NCBI GenBank assembly: GCA_003225175.1
Contig: QIBA01000041.1
Location: 24,259-88,258, forward strand
Length of the DNA stretch: 64,000 nucleotides
Source: Acidobacteriota bacterium
GTDB lineage: Bacteria; Acidobacteriota; Terriglobia; Terriglobales; Acidobacteriaceae
Reading direction: 5' to 3'
The position numbers and the translations under genes are program-made. Within the stretch, counting starts at the first letter, position 1. The number at the start of each line of letters is the position of its first letter. The notes beneath the pieces were generated by a model. The model did no database searches and was not told where the DNA came from. It saw only the letters and a program-made list of their open reading frames with translations. Shown piece after piece: positions 51,331 through 60,884 of this stretch.

Positions 51331-52359
51331 ATGGCAGGCACGATGAAAGCAATGGTTCTGCCTCAACCCGCAGCGATTGACGCGAGTCCCCTCGTACTGT
51401 CCGAAGTAGCAATTCCCGAGCCCGCGGATGACGAAGTTCTCGTCGAGGTAAGTGCTTGCGGAATATGCCGCACGGATCTGCACGTCGTGGAAGGTGAGCT
51501 TCCACCCAAGCTACCCAAGGTAGTCCCTGGACACCAGATCGTTGGGCGAGTTGTGCGCGGCGGTTCGAGTGCTGGAAAATTTCCGGTGGGCTCGCGCGTG
51601 GGTATTCCGTGGCTGCATCGTACTTGCGGCCGCTGTGAGTTCTGCACACGCGCAAGAGAAAACCTGTGCCCGAACGCCTTCTACACCGGATGGAGCGTCA
51701 ACGGCGGCTACGCCGAGTACGTTGTCGCGCCCGAACAGTTTGTGTATCCGATTCCTGATGGATTCAGCGCCTGGTCAGCCGCCCCGCTGCTCTGCGCCGG
51801 TATTATCGGATTTCGCGCGCTGCGGCTCACTGAGCTCCAGCGTGGGGATACATTGGGCATCTACGGTTTTGGCGCGGCGGGTCACGTCTGCATCCAGGTT
51901 GCGCTTCATTGGGGCATGCGAGTGGTGGTATCAACCAGGGAAGACAAGCATCGCAAACTCGCTCTGGAATTAGGTGCGGAATGGGTTGGCGGCGCTCACG
52001 ACGATCCTCCTGTGGCACTCAACGCTGCAATTGTCTTTGCGCCGGCCGGAGAACTTGTACCCGCAGCGCTGAAGAATTTGAAGCGTGGAGGAACTCTTGT
52101 GTTAGGCGGCATCTACATGAGTTCCATTCCGTCATTCCCGTATAACCTGCTCTACTGGGAGCGCAAGATCCGTAGCGTAGCCAACAACACACGCCAGGAT
52201 GGACAGGACTTTCTTCGCGCGGCAGCCGAAATCCCAATTCACATCCAAGTCAACCTCTTTCCTGTGGATCAGGCCAACCAGGCCCTGCAGACGCTAAAGC
52301 GCGATGGAATTCGCGGAGCCGGCGTGCTTGTAGTCCGGCAACAAGCGGAGACAAACTAG
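51331..52359 (+). CDS. Zinc-dependent alcohol dehydrogenase (MDR superfamily)
   Basis: 342 residues. Catalytic zinc ligands are Cys and His in CGICRTDLH and GHQIVG; the structural zinc site is CGRCEFCTRARENLC. The NAD(P)-binding Rossmann motif is GIYGFGAAGH. The length and GGYAEYVVAP string match class III-like adh genes (AdhA/AdhP). ATG 51331 or 51343 can start. It is separated by only 43 bp from the divergent hydrolase start. Confidence 0.9.
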   Translation: MAGTMKAMVLPQPAAIDASPLVLSEVAIPEPADDEVLVEVSACGICRTDLHVVEGELPPKLPKVVPGHQIVGRVVRGGSSAGKFPVGSRVGIPWLHRTCGRCEFCTRARENLCPNAFYTGWSVNGGYAEYVVAPEQFVYPIPDGFSAWSAAPLLCAGIIGFRALRLTELQRGDTLGIYGFGAAGHVCIQVALHWGMRVVVSTREDKHRKLALELGAEWVGGAHDDPPVALNAAIVFAPAGELVPAALKNLKRGGTLVLGGIYMSSIPSFPYNLLYWERKIRSVANNTRQDGQDFLRAAAEIPIHIQVNLFPVDQANQALQTLKRDGIRGAGVLVVRQQAETN

Positions 52360-52360
52360 C

Positions 52361-52504
52361 GTGCAAAAAAAAATCTTCTGGACCACGTTCATGGTGCTGA
52401 GTCTGATTGCGGACGTCTCCCTGCCGTTACTCTGGGGCTTACTCGCAACCATACCAGCAGCATTCATCAGCTGGTGGGTGGCCTACAGAAGTGACTGGTT
52501 TTGA
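52361..52504 (+). CDS. 47-residue membrane protein
   Basis: A short frame from GTG 52361 to TGA 52502-52504 immediately follows the dehydrogenase stop. GGAG (52347-52350) lies 10 bp upstream. The peptide has two hydrophobic stretches (FWTTFMVLSLIADVSLPLL and WGLLATIPAAFISWWVAY) split by a turn, consistent with a helical hairpin in the membrane. No homologue was recognised; the composition and ribosome site make it a plausible small gene. Confidence 0.55.
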   Translation: MQKKIFWTTFMVLSLIADVSLPLLWGLLATIPAAFISWWVAYRSDWF

Positions 52505-52507
52505 AAG

Positions 52508-54124
52508 TCACTGAGCGGCGACCTTGATCTCCAGCTTCTCTTTGCCGTTTATGACCACAGACGTTCCTTTCGCAAGATAAGGTCGCAGCGCTTCAGGCGA
52601 GGCCCATTCCATATCCCATCCGTTCTGGATGGCAATAGCTGTGTAATGACCCGGTACGACGTCGTGTAGCGTGAAAGTGCCGTCGCTGTCACTCTGGTCA
52701 CGCCGGAAGAGTGAGGCATTGTCCGCTATGTCCTGCGGAGCGAGTACAACCATCGTGCCGGAGACAGGTTCGTCACTGTTCATGACAGTTCCGTCAATTT
52801 GTCCCACCCCTTCCGAAGCTTCGATGGTCAGCTCTACTGGCTCTGCACCCGTAAATTCGAGTGTGCGCCCGCTCACTCGTGCTCCAGTTGCCGACAGGGT
52901 ACGAATCGCGTATCCCGAAGAGTTGCCGAGAGAGACTACGTAACGTCCTGCATGCGGCGGTTGCAGTTTGAATTCGCCATGCTCGTCCGGACGCGTTCCC
53001 ATCTCTCCTTGAGCGTTCGCATCACGGAATTGAAGGAAAGCATTCGATGGGGGAGTTGCGCCGTCATATTTGATCCGTCCGTGGATTTGCTCCACAGTCG
53101 CGACGGCGGTGGCATCAAGTTGCGTGTCAGCGCTCAAACTGATCTCTTGGGACGACATTCTGGATTCTGTTCCATCGCGGTGCATCACGGTCAACGAGTA
53201 GTTTCCCGGCGCAATGCCTGACATTTCCATTTCATTCTGTCGACCGGTCGTCATAACCTGCGCAAAGACCGAGGAATCACCAAATACACGGGCGCGCAAA
53301 TTGGGCATCACACGTCCCGTTTCGCCCCCGATATTAACCATTGTTACGTGCAGTGAGGGTACCGGTGCAAGCTCAAAGTCTGCCGAAAGCCGATCGCCGG
53401 GATGAACGATCAGGGCGCCAGCGTTGTCAACATCGGTCGCGCCAGGATAATACGTGATCGGATACGCAACATCGAGCGCCGGATCCAGATCGGCTGCAGC
53501 CGCGGATGAGTCTCGCCTCCGCATATTCACCTGCAAATAACGGCGATACCACGGCTGCGCAGCTACGACGGCATAGTACATTCCCGGCCGAAGATGGTTG
53601 AAGTGGTACTCGCCCTCGTCATCACTGTTTACCTGCGACCGGTGCTCGATCAGTCGTTTGCCACTATCGGTGCTTCTCTGGAATAGCAACACCTGGGCTT
53701 CGCGAACAGGTTCATTGTGCTCGTCAAGTATGCGTCCCGAAATAGAACCCTCCGGCCGCAGACGAAAAATAATTCCCGTGCTGATCTTATCGGGGCCAAC
53801 TGCAATGGCGGTATTGAAGTTGTCATGCTCTTCGAACGCCTGCCGGGGAAAGTTCCGCGCTTGCCCAACCAGTGAGTACTTGCCGGGTTCAAGCCCATGA
53901 AATTCGAACGAGCCATCCAGGCCAATGTTGGCGTCTAGCGGCTTGGCGCGGTCCGTCGTGGGAACGAGCTGGACAGACGGGTTACGCAAAGCTTCTCCAG
54001 TCAGGGCATTCACGACTCTTCCGCTTGCGGTGAACTTTCGAACGGCTCTCTGGGAGCTCTGCTGCGTAAAGGCTGCCGAAATATCCAGAACTACCACGGC
54101 TAAAAGTAAGACTCGGTTTTTCAT
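52508..54124 (-). CDS. Secreted protein with carboxypeptidase-regulatory-like domains
   Basis: 538 residues. A signal peptide (MKNRVLLLAVVVLDISAAFT) is followed by several CarboxypepD_reg-like beta-sandwich repeats with the GxVxNAxTGEALxxxxV and GKYSLVGQA patterns (for example FTASGRVVNALTGEAL, GSISGRILDEHNEP, QIDGTVMNSDEPVSG). They are surface or periplasmic, common in Acidobacteriota; functions proposed are carbohydrate or protein binding. Its start overlaps the end of the upstream homologue by four bases. Confidence 0.82.
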   Translation of the reverse strand: MKNRVLLLAVVVLDISAAFTQQSSQRAVRKFTASGRVVNALTGEALRNPSVQLVPTTDRAKPLDANIGLDGSFEFHGLEPGKYSLVGQARNFPRQAFEEHDNFNTAIAVGPDKISTGIIFRLRPEGSISGRILDEHNEPVREAQVLLFQRSTDSGKRLIEHRSQVNSDDEGEYHFNHLRPGMYYAVVAAQPWYRRYLQVNMRRRDSSAAAADLDPALDVAYPITYYPGATDVDNAGALIVHPGDRLSADFELAPVPSLHVTMVNIGGETGRVMPNLRARVFGDSSVFAQVMTTGRQNEMEMSGIAPGNYSLTVMHRDGTESRMSSQEISLSADTQLDATAVATVEQIHGRIKYDGATPPSNAFLQFRDANAQGEMGTRPDEHGEFKLQPPHAGRYVVSLGNSSGYAIRTLSATGARVSGRTLEFTGAEPVELTIEASEGVGQIDGTVMNSDEPVSGTMVVLAPQDIADNASLFRRDQSDSDGTFTLHDVVPGHYTAIAIQNGWDMEWASPEALRPYLAKGTSVVINGKEKLEIKVAAQ

Positions 54125-55779
54125 TCTCTTGTGCGAATTAAATCAACGGTGACCTTCGCCTGCTCGTCGGCGCTGAGTGTTACATGTGCGGCGTGAGACA
54201 GATAAGCGCTTAGAGCTTCACGATTGCGATATTCGATTCCGTCGAGCCGGTCGAAAGCCATGATGTCGTACCGTCCCGGCGCAAGGCCCTGAACCTGAAA
54301 GGTGCCGGAGCCGTTCACGAACACCTGCCGAGGAGGGACGCCACTGTCCTCATCGATCATCAGGACTTGCGCAAATTGCGCGCTATTCGCGATTTGGACC
54401 GACCCACTCAGCGACGCGCCGTCATCGCGGGTGACAACTTGAATGGGCTGGGGATCTGAGCCGTCGGCCAAAATCAGAGGTTCACGAAGAAGGTCCCTAC
54501 CGCCGCAAGTAATGGACGACACATAGCCGTATCCCAAAGATTCAACCTCCACGTCGTAGGTGCCGGCTTCGAGGCCACGAAAGGCTTCTACTCCTCCTGC
54601 AGTCTGGCTTCCAGCCCAGAATTGTTGATATGGGGGCTTGCGCGAGACCAGCCTCAGCTGCGCAGAGTGCATTCGGCGGTTGTTAGAGAAACGACCGCCT
54701 CCACTAACCATCCCGATTGATGGAGACGGAGTGCTTTCGGGTTTGCTGTAGTCCGATTGGTATTCCACCGGAATCGTCATGGTGCGTACGACCGGAATTC
54801 GGAGCTCGGGCAAATCTCCATTAACATTCAGAGGGACATCCGCGTAGAGCTCAGTTCCCTCGAAATCACGCCCGTTGAAACGCAGGTGATAAGTGCCTGC
54901 CGGAATCGGGAAGGCATCAAAGCGTCCCGTTCTGGGATCAAGTCGAATCGGGACGTTTGTGCTTTCGCCATCCTGATCGAGAAGCCTGAGGCCGCCGCTG
55001 TTTCCCGTGATGCCAGTAACCGCCCCCGAGACACGATATGCCGGAACTCTCCGCGTGGTGAACTCCAAGTTGACGCGCTGGCCGGGAAGAATGCGGAGCG
55101 GTGTTGCCGCGCTTAGCTCGCGCACTCCAGGATAGTAGAGGGCGGGAATGACCTCAGATTTCTCCTTCTCTGCGAGGGGTCTGGCTCGCATGTTAGGACC
55201 CACCTCCACGAAGTATGTGCCTGGCCTGAGATCCGCGATTCGAAAGTTGCCGTCTTCGTCCGTGGCACGATTCCCATGCTGCTGCCACACTCGCCGCCCA
55301 TTCATAATTTGGCCAAAACGCAAACGAACCGGCAGTCCATCGAGCGGCTCGCCTTCAGGGTTCTCAACGTGTCCGCTGATTACCGCTTCCGGCACGAGTC
55401 GCACGACGAGATTCGTGGAAGGCGATGAGAGCGTGACCACGTTGGGAGCGGGAGCGTGAGGTTCGGCGAGTTCATTTTCCTGAAAGAAGCCCGGCTTGTG
55501 CGCCTGGAGGTTTACCGTGGTGGAGATCAGGTTCTCGAAACGAAAGTTCCCATTCTGGTCTGCAAGCTTGGCGCTCTGATCCAGTTGTACTAACGCGTAC
55601 GGAATGCCGGCGCCCGTCGCCGAACTCACAACAGTTCCGGTAAGGACGTATCGTGCAGCAGATGGCTCCGAGCTGCCCACGAGCTGAGCGCAAAAAAACC
55701 TCGAAGAGAGAAACAGCAACAGGACGGCAAAGAAAATGCGGTGCGAGGCCAAAAGCACCGCGGCACGAGAGTACCGCAT
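54121..55779 (-). CDS. Secreted protein with carboxypeptidase-regulatory-like domains
   Basis: 552 residues, a relative of the downstream protein. An N-terminal hydrophobic segment (FFAVLLLFLSSRFFCAQL) serves as signal peptide; then come repeats such as YVLTGTVVSSATGAGIPYAL, AVISGHVENPEGEPLDG and YRVSGAVTGITGNSGG. It overlaps the next gene by four bases, so the two form a transcriptional pair. It shows no catalytic motif. Confidence 0.82.
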   Translation of the reverse strand: MRYSRAAVLLASHRIFFAVLLLFLSSRFFCAQLVGSSEPSAARYVLTGTVVSSATGAGIPYALVQLDQSAKLADQNGNFRFENLISTTVNLQAHKPGFFQENELAEPHAPAPNVVTLSSPSTNLVVRLVPEAVISGHVENPEGEPLDGLPVRLRFGQIMNGRRVWQQHGNRATDEDGNFRIADLRPGTYFVEVGPNMRARPLAEKEKSEVIPALYYPGVRELSAATPLRILPGQRVNLEFTTRRVPAYRVSGAVTGITGNSGGLRLLDQDGESTNVPIRLDPRTGRFDAFPIPAGTYHLRFNGRDFEGTELYADVPLNVNGDLPELRIPVVRTMTIPVEYQSDYSKPESTPSPSIGMVSGGGRFSNNRRMHSAQLRLVSRKPPYQQFWAGSQTAGGVEAFRGLEAGTYDVEVESLGYGYVSSITCGGRDLLREPLILADGSDPQPIQVVTRDDGASLSGSVQIANSAQFAQVLMIDEDSGVPPRQVFVNGSGTFQVQGLAPGRYDIMAFDRLDGIEYRNREALSAYLSHAAHVTLSADEQAKVTVDLIRTRE

Positions 55780-55865
55780 GCAAATAAACTAGCCGAGAAG
55801 CTGGCCGGTGCGCAAATCCCAGAATCGTACCGAAATGGCAACAAAATCGGTCAAAACTGAAGACT

Positions 55866-55979
55866 CGGAGCGCCCCGAGCGCCTCTCTGCCCGGCGAGGC
55901 TGACGAAGCTCGCGAATTGGTAAGGTTCGCACTTCGAACCTACGTCCCAATTCGCCGGGCGAGGGGCCCGGGCGCTCCG
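55866..55979. repeat. Long nested inverted repeat, 114 bp
   Basis: Outer arms near 55866-55897 and 55952-55979 (GC-rich, containing GGAGCGCCC and GGGCGCTCC). Inner arms GCGAATTGG (55912-55920) and CCAATTCGC (55947-55955) are perfect, as is the core pair AGGTTCG/CGAACCT (55923-55929, 55935-55941). The whole could fold into one long structure between the carboxypeptidase-regulatory and AhpD-like genes. Confidence 0.7.
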
Positions 55980-55992
55980 GTGAGTCTCCTTT

Positions 55993-56586
55993 TCACGGAG
56001 TCAGCTTGCCTGTTTGCAGATAGTTTTGTGAGGGCACACCAAAGGCATCCGCGATACGGTTGAAGAAGGCAAATATTGCGATTACGTAAACAGCTTCGGA
56101 AATCTGATTCTCTGTCCAACCTGCTTCTCGCAGCCGCTGTACGTCTTCGTATGTGGACCGGCTGGCTGATTCTGTAATCAGCTTTGCATACTCCAGCAAC
56201 GCGCGTTCAGCCAGGGAGAGACTTGCGTCTTGTAACTTCCCTTCGGCAATCGCGGCTACCGTCACATCGGAGGCTCCCTGGACCCGCAGGAAGTAAGCGT
56301 GACTGTCGATTCAATATGGGCAACGGTTCAGCGATGAGACGTAAGTAGCCAGCATCTCTTTATGGTGTCGAGAGAGGTATCCCTCAGAGAAGTGAAGGGT
56401 ACTCGAACACCCCACAACTTGTCGCAGGAAGTCAGGCCGCGCTCCAAAACACTTGATGATGCCTGGAACTCGGTGACGTTCCGATCCAGCCCGCCAAAAG
56501 TCGTAAGCGGCAGCGGTTTCGCCGCTAGCTTCATGGTCCTCGATGACACGAATTTTGGTGGCGGGTTTGGGATTTTCATCAGTCAT
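55993..56586 (-). CDS. Peroxidase-related AhpD-like protein with in-frame UGA, probable selenoprotein
   Basis: Read from ATG 56586 with UGA 56313-56311 as residue 92, the gene encodes 197 residues. The N-terminal part (VPGIIKCFGARPDFL, SRHHKEMLATYVSSLNRCPY) and the C-terminal part (SHAYFLRV, SLAERALLEYAKLI, SEAVYVIAIFAFFNRIADAFG) match the peroxidase-related branch of the AhpD-like family end to end, in one frame. Family members have CPYC at the active site; here the second Cys is UGA (CPY-UGA-IDSH), giving CxxU as in known AhpD-like selenoproteins. A stem-loop with GGU in its apical loop follows 18 nt later. The start is 15 bp after the Asp-box gene stop. The alternative is a recent nonsense mutation. 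Confidence 0.8.
56274..56293 (-). promoter_or_regulatory. Bacterial SECIS-like stem-loop
   Basis: On the minus-strand transcript CUUCCUG and CAGGGAG pair over 7 bp (one U-G) around the hexaloop CGGGUC. The stem begins 18 nt after the UGA and the loop about 25 nt after, within the range known for bacterial selenocysteine insertion elements, which need a small apical loop with G/GU, as in fdhF. Confidence 0.6.
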
Positions 56587-56601
56587 ACAGTTTTGGTGAT
56601 C

Positions 56602-59600
56602 TCAGTCCATCTCCCGCATTCCCAGCACACTCGGAGTCGCAGCTCCAGACTCCACTGCGTCCTGCGCCTTCTGCCATTCCTGTTCTGGAATCAACCTAAT
56701 CGGCTGCAGCTTCTTTGCTGTCAACTGCTTGTTGAGCGAATCAAGCTGCGGAGTGACCAGCTTCTGAAATTCTCCGATTACATCTTCGAGCTCACGCCGT
56801 AGGACTTCAGTACGCTCCGCTTGTGAATCGGTCGGCCTGCCCTCATAGCCGTTCACGTCGCTGTAAAGACCGGCGAGAAATTCGCGCAGACGCTCCTCAC
56901 CGGTGATCGCTCCACCTTCTTTAGTAGCGACAATCTTGCTTCGAATAGTGTCGGAATCGGCCGCCAGTTTAGTCAGCTTTTGCTTCAGCGCATCCCTGTC
57001 TTTGAGTCCGCTCGCATCGTGATTCGCGGTATCGTGCACCGCGATGATGGAATCCACCGCCCAGCTCATGTGATTGAGCATCGCAGAAAGCTTGGTGGCG
57101 AGATCGAACTGCTGCTTGCGATCTTCGTCGGTAAATTTCACCCGCGGATCGAGAACAACATCGACTTTCGATTCGTAAGTCTTGTCGCCCTTCGTCATCT
57201 TCACTGTATAACTCCCGGGCAGAACGCGGGGGCCAAATGCCGCGCCAAATGAAGCGCTAGCTGCAGGCGGGACCTTCGGCGGCTTCAGGTGCATCGACCA
57301 CTCTGCGCGATTCACGCCGCGATGTTTGCTGCTCGAAACCGTATCCACCAGCTTGCCGTTTGAATCGAAGATTTCGATTTTCAGATCGCCGAAGATGTGA
57401 CGCGCGCGCTGATAATAAGGAATTGTCGCCACATCTGGACGGCTCGGACCGTTGAAGGAATTTGCGCCTTCTGGCCATCCGGCAAAAGCCTCCAACCACT
57501 GTGTCCCTTTGGGGATCGGGAGGAAGCCAGCTTCCTCCTGCATGATTCCGGGATTAAGAGAGCGGAAAGGCGAGATGTCATCGATGATCCAAATACCCCG
57601 ACCATGAGTCGCAAGCACCAGATCATTGGTGCGTGGCTGAACCACCAAGTCGTCAACAGCCACCGCTGGGAAGGCGCTGCCCTTGTACTGCGCCCAACGC
57701 TCACGGCCGTCGTTGCTGATATACAGTCCAAACTCAGTTCCCAGGAAGAGAAGATTCGGGCTGACTAGATCTTCTTTTATGACGTGCGCCCAGCCGCGAA
57801 CGCCGCTGTCGGCCGCCATAATCGACTTCCAGGTCTTTCCGTAATCAGTAGTCTTGAAAACGTGAGCAGTCATATCGCCATACATGTGGCGATCGACCGC
57901 GACGTACGCGGTGCCTTCGTCGTAGCGGCTGGCTTCCACCCAGGTAATCCATGAACCCTTTCCGATTTCGGGCGAATTGTCTGCGACGTTTGTCCAGTTC
58001 TTGCCGCCGTCGCGCGTGATCTGGATATTGCCGTCGTCAGTTCCCACCCAGATAAGTTGTCCATTCTTGGGAGACTCGGAGATGCTGTAGACGGTCGTGT
58101 TCATCTCCGCCGCGGAGTTATCGACGGTGATGCCGCCAGATTCTTCCTGCTTCTGCTTTTCGGGATCGTTCGTGCTCAGGTCAGGAGAAATTCGCTCGAA
58201 AGATTGACCATGATCGCGCGACCGGTAGAGGAACTGGGCGCCCAGGTACAGCGTGTTCTTATCGTTAGGACTGATCTGGATTGGAGTGTTCCAGTTGAAG
58301 CGGAGCTTCTTCTCGCCGTATTGCGGATAAGGCTTAATTGCGCGCGATTCATGCGTCCAGCGATTTACGCGCCCGATCTCGCCGCCCTGGGCTTCCGCGT
58401 AAATGTAATTGTGATCGGAGGGGTCCTCCCACATCCAAAAACCGTCGCCGCCATACATGTTTTCCCAACGCGAGTTGGTGACGCCGCTTGGATACGAAGA
58501 GTCACCTACCCATGAGCTGTTATCCTGCAGCCCGCCGTACACGTGGTAGGGAATCTGGTTATCCACGCTCACGTGATAGAACTGGGAGACCGGAAGGTTC
58601 ATCTGGTGCTCCCAGCGCGTTCCCCCATCGAAGCTGCGCCAGAGCCCGCCGTCGTCGGTTGCGAAGATCGTGTTGGGATCGTCGGGATTGATCCACACAT
58701 CGTGAAAGTCGCCGTGGGCCTGATTTGAAACTGCGCTGAAGCTCTCACCTCCATTCACGCTCAGCAACAGAACGAGATCGACTTTGAACACCTTATTCTC
58801 GTTCTTGGGATCGACGATCAGATTGGAAAAATAGAATGGACGCCAGACCATGTACTGGCTGGCGTCGAGTTTCTTCCAGTTCTGTCCGCCATCGTCAGTA
58901 CGATAGAGCGCGCTGGCCTTCGACTCGATCATCGCGTACACGGTCTGTGGCTTCGACGGAGCTACTGCGATCGCGATCCGGCCGTACGGCTTCGGCGGCA
59001 GCCCTTTGGCGCTGCTCTCGGTGATCTCGTTCCAGTGCTCTCCGCCGTCGGTAGATTTGAAGATTCCGCTGCCCGGACCTCCGGAGCGGAAGGTCCATGG
59101 CTGGCGGCGGAAATCCCACGTGCTCGCATAGAAAGTATTCGGTTCTTGCGGGCTCATCGACATCTGTCCGCAACCCGTAGAACGGTTTGCGCCGGCGAGC
59201 ACCTTGCGCCAGCTCTTGCCGCCATCGGTCGTCTTGTAAACACCACCGGCATCGTTGTCGGCAAAGGCAGATCCGGTCGCGCAGACAAATACTGTGTTGC
59301 CTTCTTTCGGATGCACGATCACCTTCACGATGTGCTCTGAGTCTTTCAAGCCAACGTTCGTCCAGTTCTCGCCGCCGTCAACGGATTTGTAAATGCCGTC
59401 GCCGATCGAGACGCTGTTGCGCATCCAACTCTCGCCGCTGCCTGCCCACACGATCTTCGTATTCGTGGGATCAACGGCCAGCGCCCCGATCGACTGCACA
59501 GATGGCTGATCGAAAACGGAACGGAAGCTGCTGCCTCCATTCACCGACTTCCAAACACCGCCGCTTGCTGCTCCGGCGAAGACGGTCAGGCGGCCCTTAT

Positions 59601-59808
59601 CGGCAAAAGCGGTTACAGCCGCAACGCGCCCGCTCATGGTTGCAGAGCCGATGTTGCGAGCGGGAAGTCCCGAAATGGTTCCAGCATCAAAGCGCACGGA
59701 TTTTGGCTCAGGTTGCTGCGCGAGGGATGAGCTGGCGAAGAGAATTTGGGAAACCGACACAGCAGTTAGGAGGCGCAGGTACATTCCCACTTTGGTGCTC
59801 GAAGTCAT
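56602..59808 (-). CDS. Very large secreted Asp-box (BNR/sortilin-like) beta-propeller protein
   Basis: 1068 residues with a signal peptide (about 9-30). At least eight Asp-box motifs (SVDGGENW, TTDGGKSW, STDGGEHW, TDDGGQNW, SRDHGQSF, TRDGGKNW and others) lie between residues 80 and 700, indicating one or two sialidase/VPS10-type beta-propellers. A later region (about 780-920, with KMTKGDKTYESKVDVVLDPR; split) and a helical C terminus (residues 920-1050, TKLSAMLNHMSWAVDSI) follow. Such proteins are abundant in Acidobacteriota; their function is unknown, possibly glycan binding or hydrolysis. MYLRL at residue 9 could be an alternative start. It is followed by the AhpD-like gene. Confidence 0.85.
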   Translation of the reverse strand: MTSSTKVGMYLRLLTAVSVSQILFASSSLAQQPEPKSVRFDAGTISGLPARNIGSATMSGRVAAVTAFADKGRLTVFAGAASGGVWKSVNGGSSFRSVFDQPSVQSIGALAVDPTNTKIVWAGSGESWMRNSVSIGDGIYKSVDGGENWTNVGLKDSEHIVKVIVHPKEGNTVFVCATGSAFADNDAGGVYKTTDGGKSWRKVLAGANRSTGCGQMSMSPQEPNTFYASTWDFRRQPWTFRSGGPGSGIFKSTDGGEHWNEITESSAKGLPPKPYGRIAIAVAPSKPQTVYAMIESKASALYRTDDGGQNWKKLDASQYMVWRPFYFSNLIVDPKNENKVFKVDLVLLLSVNGGESFSAVSNQAHGDFHDVWINPDDPNTIFATDDGGLWRSFDGGTRWEHQMNLPVSQFYHVSVDNQIPYHVYGGLQDNSSWVGDSSYPSGVTNSRWENMYGGDGFWMWEDPSDHNYIYAEAQGGEIGRVNRWTHESRAIKPYPQYGEKKLRFNWNTPIQISPNDKNTLYLGAQFLYRSRDHGQSFERISPDLSTNDPEKQKQEESGGITVDNSAAEMNTTVYSISESPKNGQLIWVGTDDGNIQITRDGGKNWTNVADNSPEIGKGSWITWVEASRYDEGTAYVAVDRHMYGDMTAHVFKTTDYGKTWKSIMAADSGVRGWAHVIKEDLVSPNLLFLGTEFGLYISNDGRERWAQYKGSAFPAVAVDDLVVQPRTNDLVLATHGRGIWIIDDISPFRSLNPGIMQEEAGFLPIPKGTQWLEAFAGWPEGANSFNGPSRPDVATIPYYQRARHIFGDLKIEIFDSNGKLVDTVSSSKHRGVNRAEWSMHLKPPKVPPAASASFGAAFGPRVLPGSYTVKMTKGDKTYESKVDVVLDPRVKFTDEDRKQQFDLATKLSAMLNHMSWAVDSIIAVHDTANHDASGLKDRDALKQKLTKLAADSDTIRSKIVATKEGGAITGEERLREFLAGLYSDVNGYEGRPTDSQAERTEVLRRELEDVIGEFQKLVTPQLDSLNKQLTAKKLQPIRLIPEQEWQKAQDAVESGAATPSVLGMREMD

Positions 59809-59927
59809 TTCGAAGAAGTCCTTTCGGTGCTGCAGCTTGTGTTGTTCATGTCAGTACCGCCGCCGGCACTGACACCAAAAGCCTCAGGATGCCAGCTTCA
59901 TTAGGGCTTGCGTGCAAGTAGAATCCT

Positions 59928-60698
59928 CTATTCCACGCCCGGCTTGCCCGCGGGCTTGGCAGCGGGCGTTGCCGGAGCAGCCGGCATCTTGAATCCCGAA
60001 TCCGGAATATCGATGTTCGCTTCCATCTTCTCGATGGTTACCGTCCCCTTCTGCTCGGGGCGGCCCTTCGGACCGCTGACGATCGAGAACGGAAAGAACA
60101 CGCCGTTTACCTGCTTGTACGAGCCAAGATCAGTCTGGCTTTCCTTCACAGCGCCACGGATGAACTGCTGACGCTCAGTGCGGATCTCAATATAAGTGTC
60201 CGGATCGAGGTAGTAGTAAACGATGTCGCCGTTCTTGAGCGTGACCTTCAAGCGGTACACGTCATCGCCGTCGACCGAGTCACGCCCGAGATACTCGATG
60301 GTGTTGCCTTTGTCTTTGTAGTCCACCAGCGGACCATAGAAGTCGGCATCTTCAACGATGTCGCGCAGATCATCTTCACCGAGCATCTCGGGATCGCGCC
60401 GGCCCTGGAAAGGAGATATTTGCCAGCCGGTCTTACCGTCGTAAGCCTGGACCTGGGTCATGCCCTGAACCGTAAACATCTCGCGGATGTTGTTAGGAGC
60501 CTTTGCTTCTTCCGATACTTGTGCGGTGAAGCTTCCTTGCTGGAACCTGCCCGAATACTTGAGCGTCTTAATTGCCTTGATCTTGTCCACTCCGCCCTTG
60601 GCCTCAAGGTTCCTTCCGACGAGCTCGTCGGCTGTCTGTGCCGACATCGCAGCGGTGCTACAAATCATTCCGAGCGCCAGGCTCAGGAGTTTACGCAT
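59928..60698 (-). CDS. LolA-like outer-membrane lipoprotein-sorting protein
   Basis: 256 residues. The signal peptide MRKLLSLALGMICSTAAMSA supports ATG 60698, which has AGGAGCG just upstream; the in-frame Met at 60764 is not needed. KIKAIKTLKYSGRFQQGSFT, GKTGWQISPFQG, YRLKVTLKNGDIVYYYLDPDTY (split) and FFPFSIVSGPKG resemble the half-barrel of LolA/LppX-type carriers that hold hydrophobic molecules. The C terminus ends in a Pro/Ala-rich tail (MPAAPATPAAKPAGKPG). It is 119 bp upstream of the Asp-box gene. Confidence 0.8.
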   Translation of the reverse strand: MRKLLSLALGMICSTAAMSAQTADELVGRNLEAKGGVDKIKAIKTLKYSGRFQQGSFTAQVSEEAKAPNNIREMFTVQGMTQVQAYDGKTGWQISPFQGRRDPEMLGEDDLRDIVEDADFYGPLVDYKDKGNTIEYLGRDSVDGDDVYRLKVTLKNGDIVYYYLDPDTYIEIRTERQQFIRGAVKESQTDLGSYKQVNGVFFPFSIVSGPKGRPEQKGTVTIEKMEANIDIPDSGFKMPAAPATPAAKPAGKPGVE

Positions 60699-60884
60699 CG
60701 TATCGCTCCTCAAAGGAATTCGCTTTTGCTGAGACTTTGCCGGACGTTCCGGCGGGAAGCCCATGGTAGGTGAACACTTTGAAACCGGAAAGTTTACAAC
60801 AACGGTGCAGAAAGGCAGTCACGAATGCCATTGGACTCGTCCCCGAGGAGAAAAAGAGCATTTACGACTTGGTTATGTGATTTT

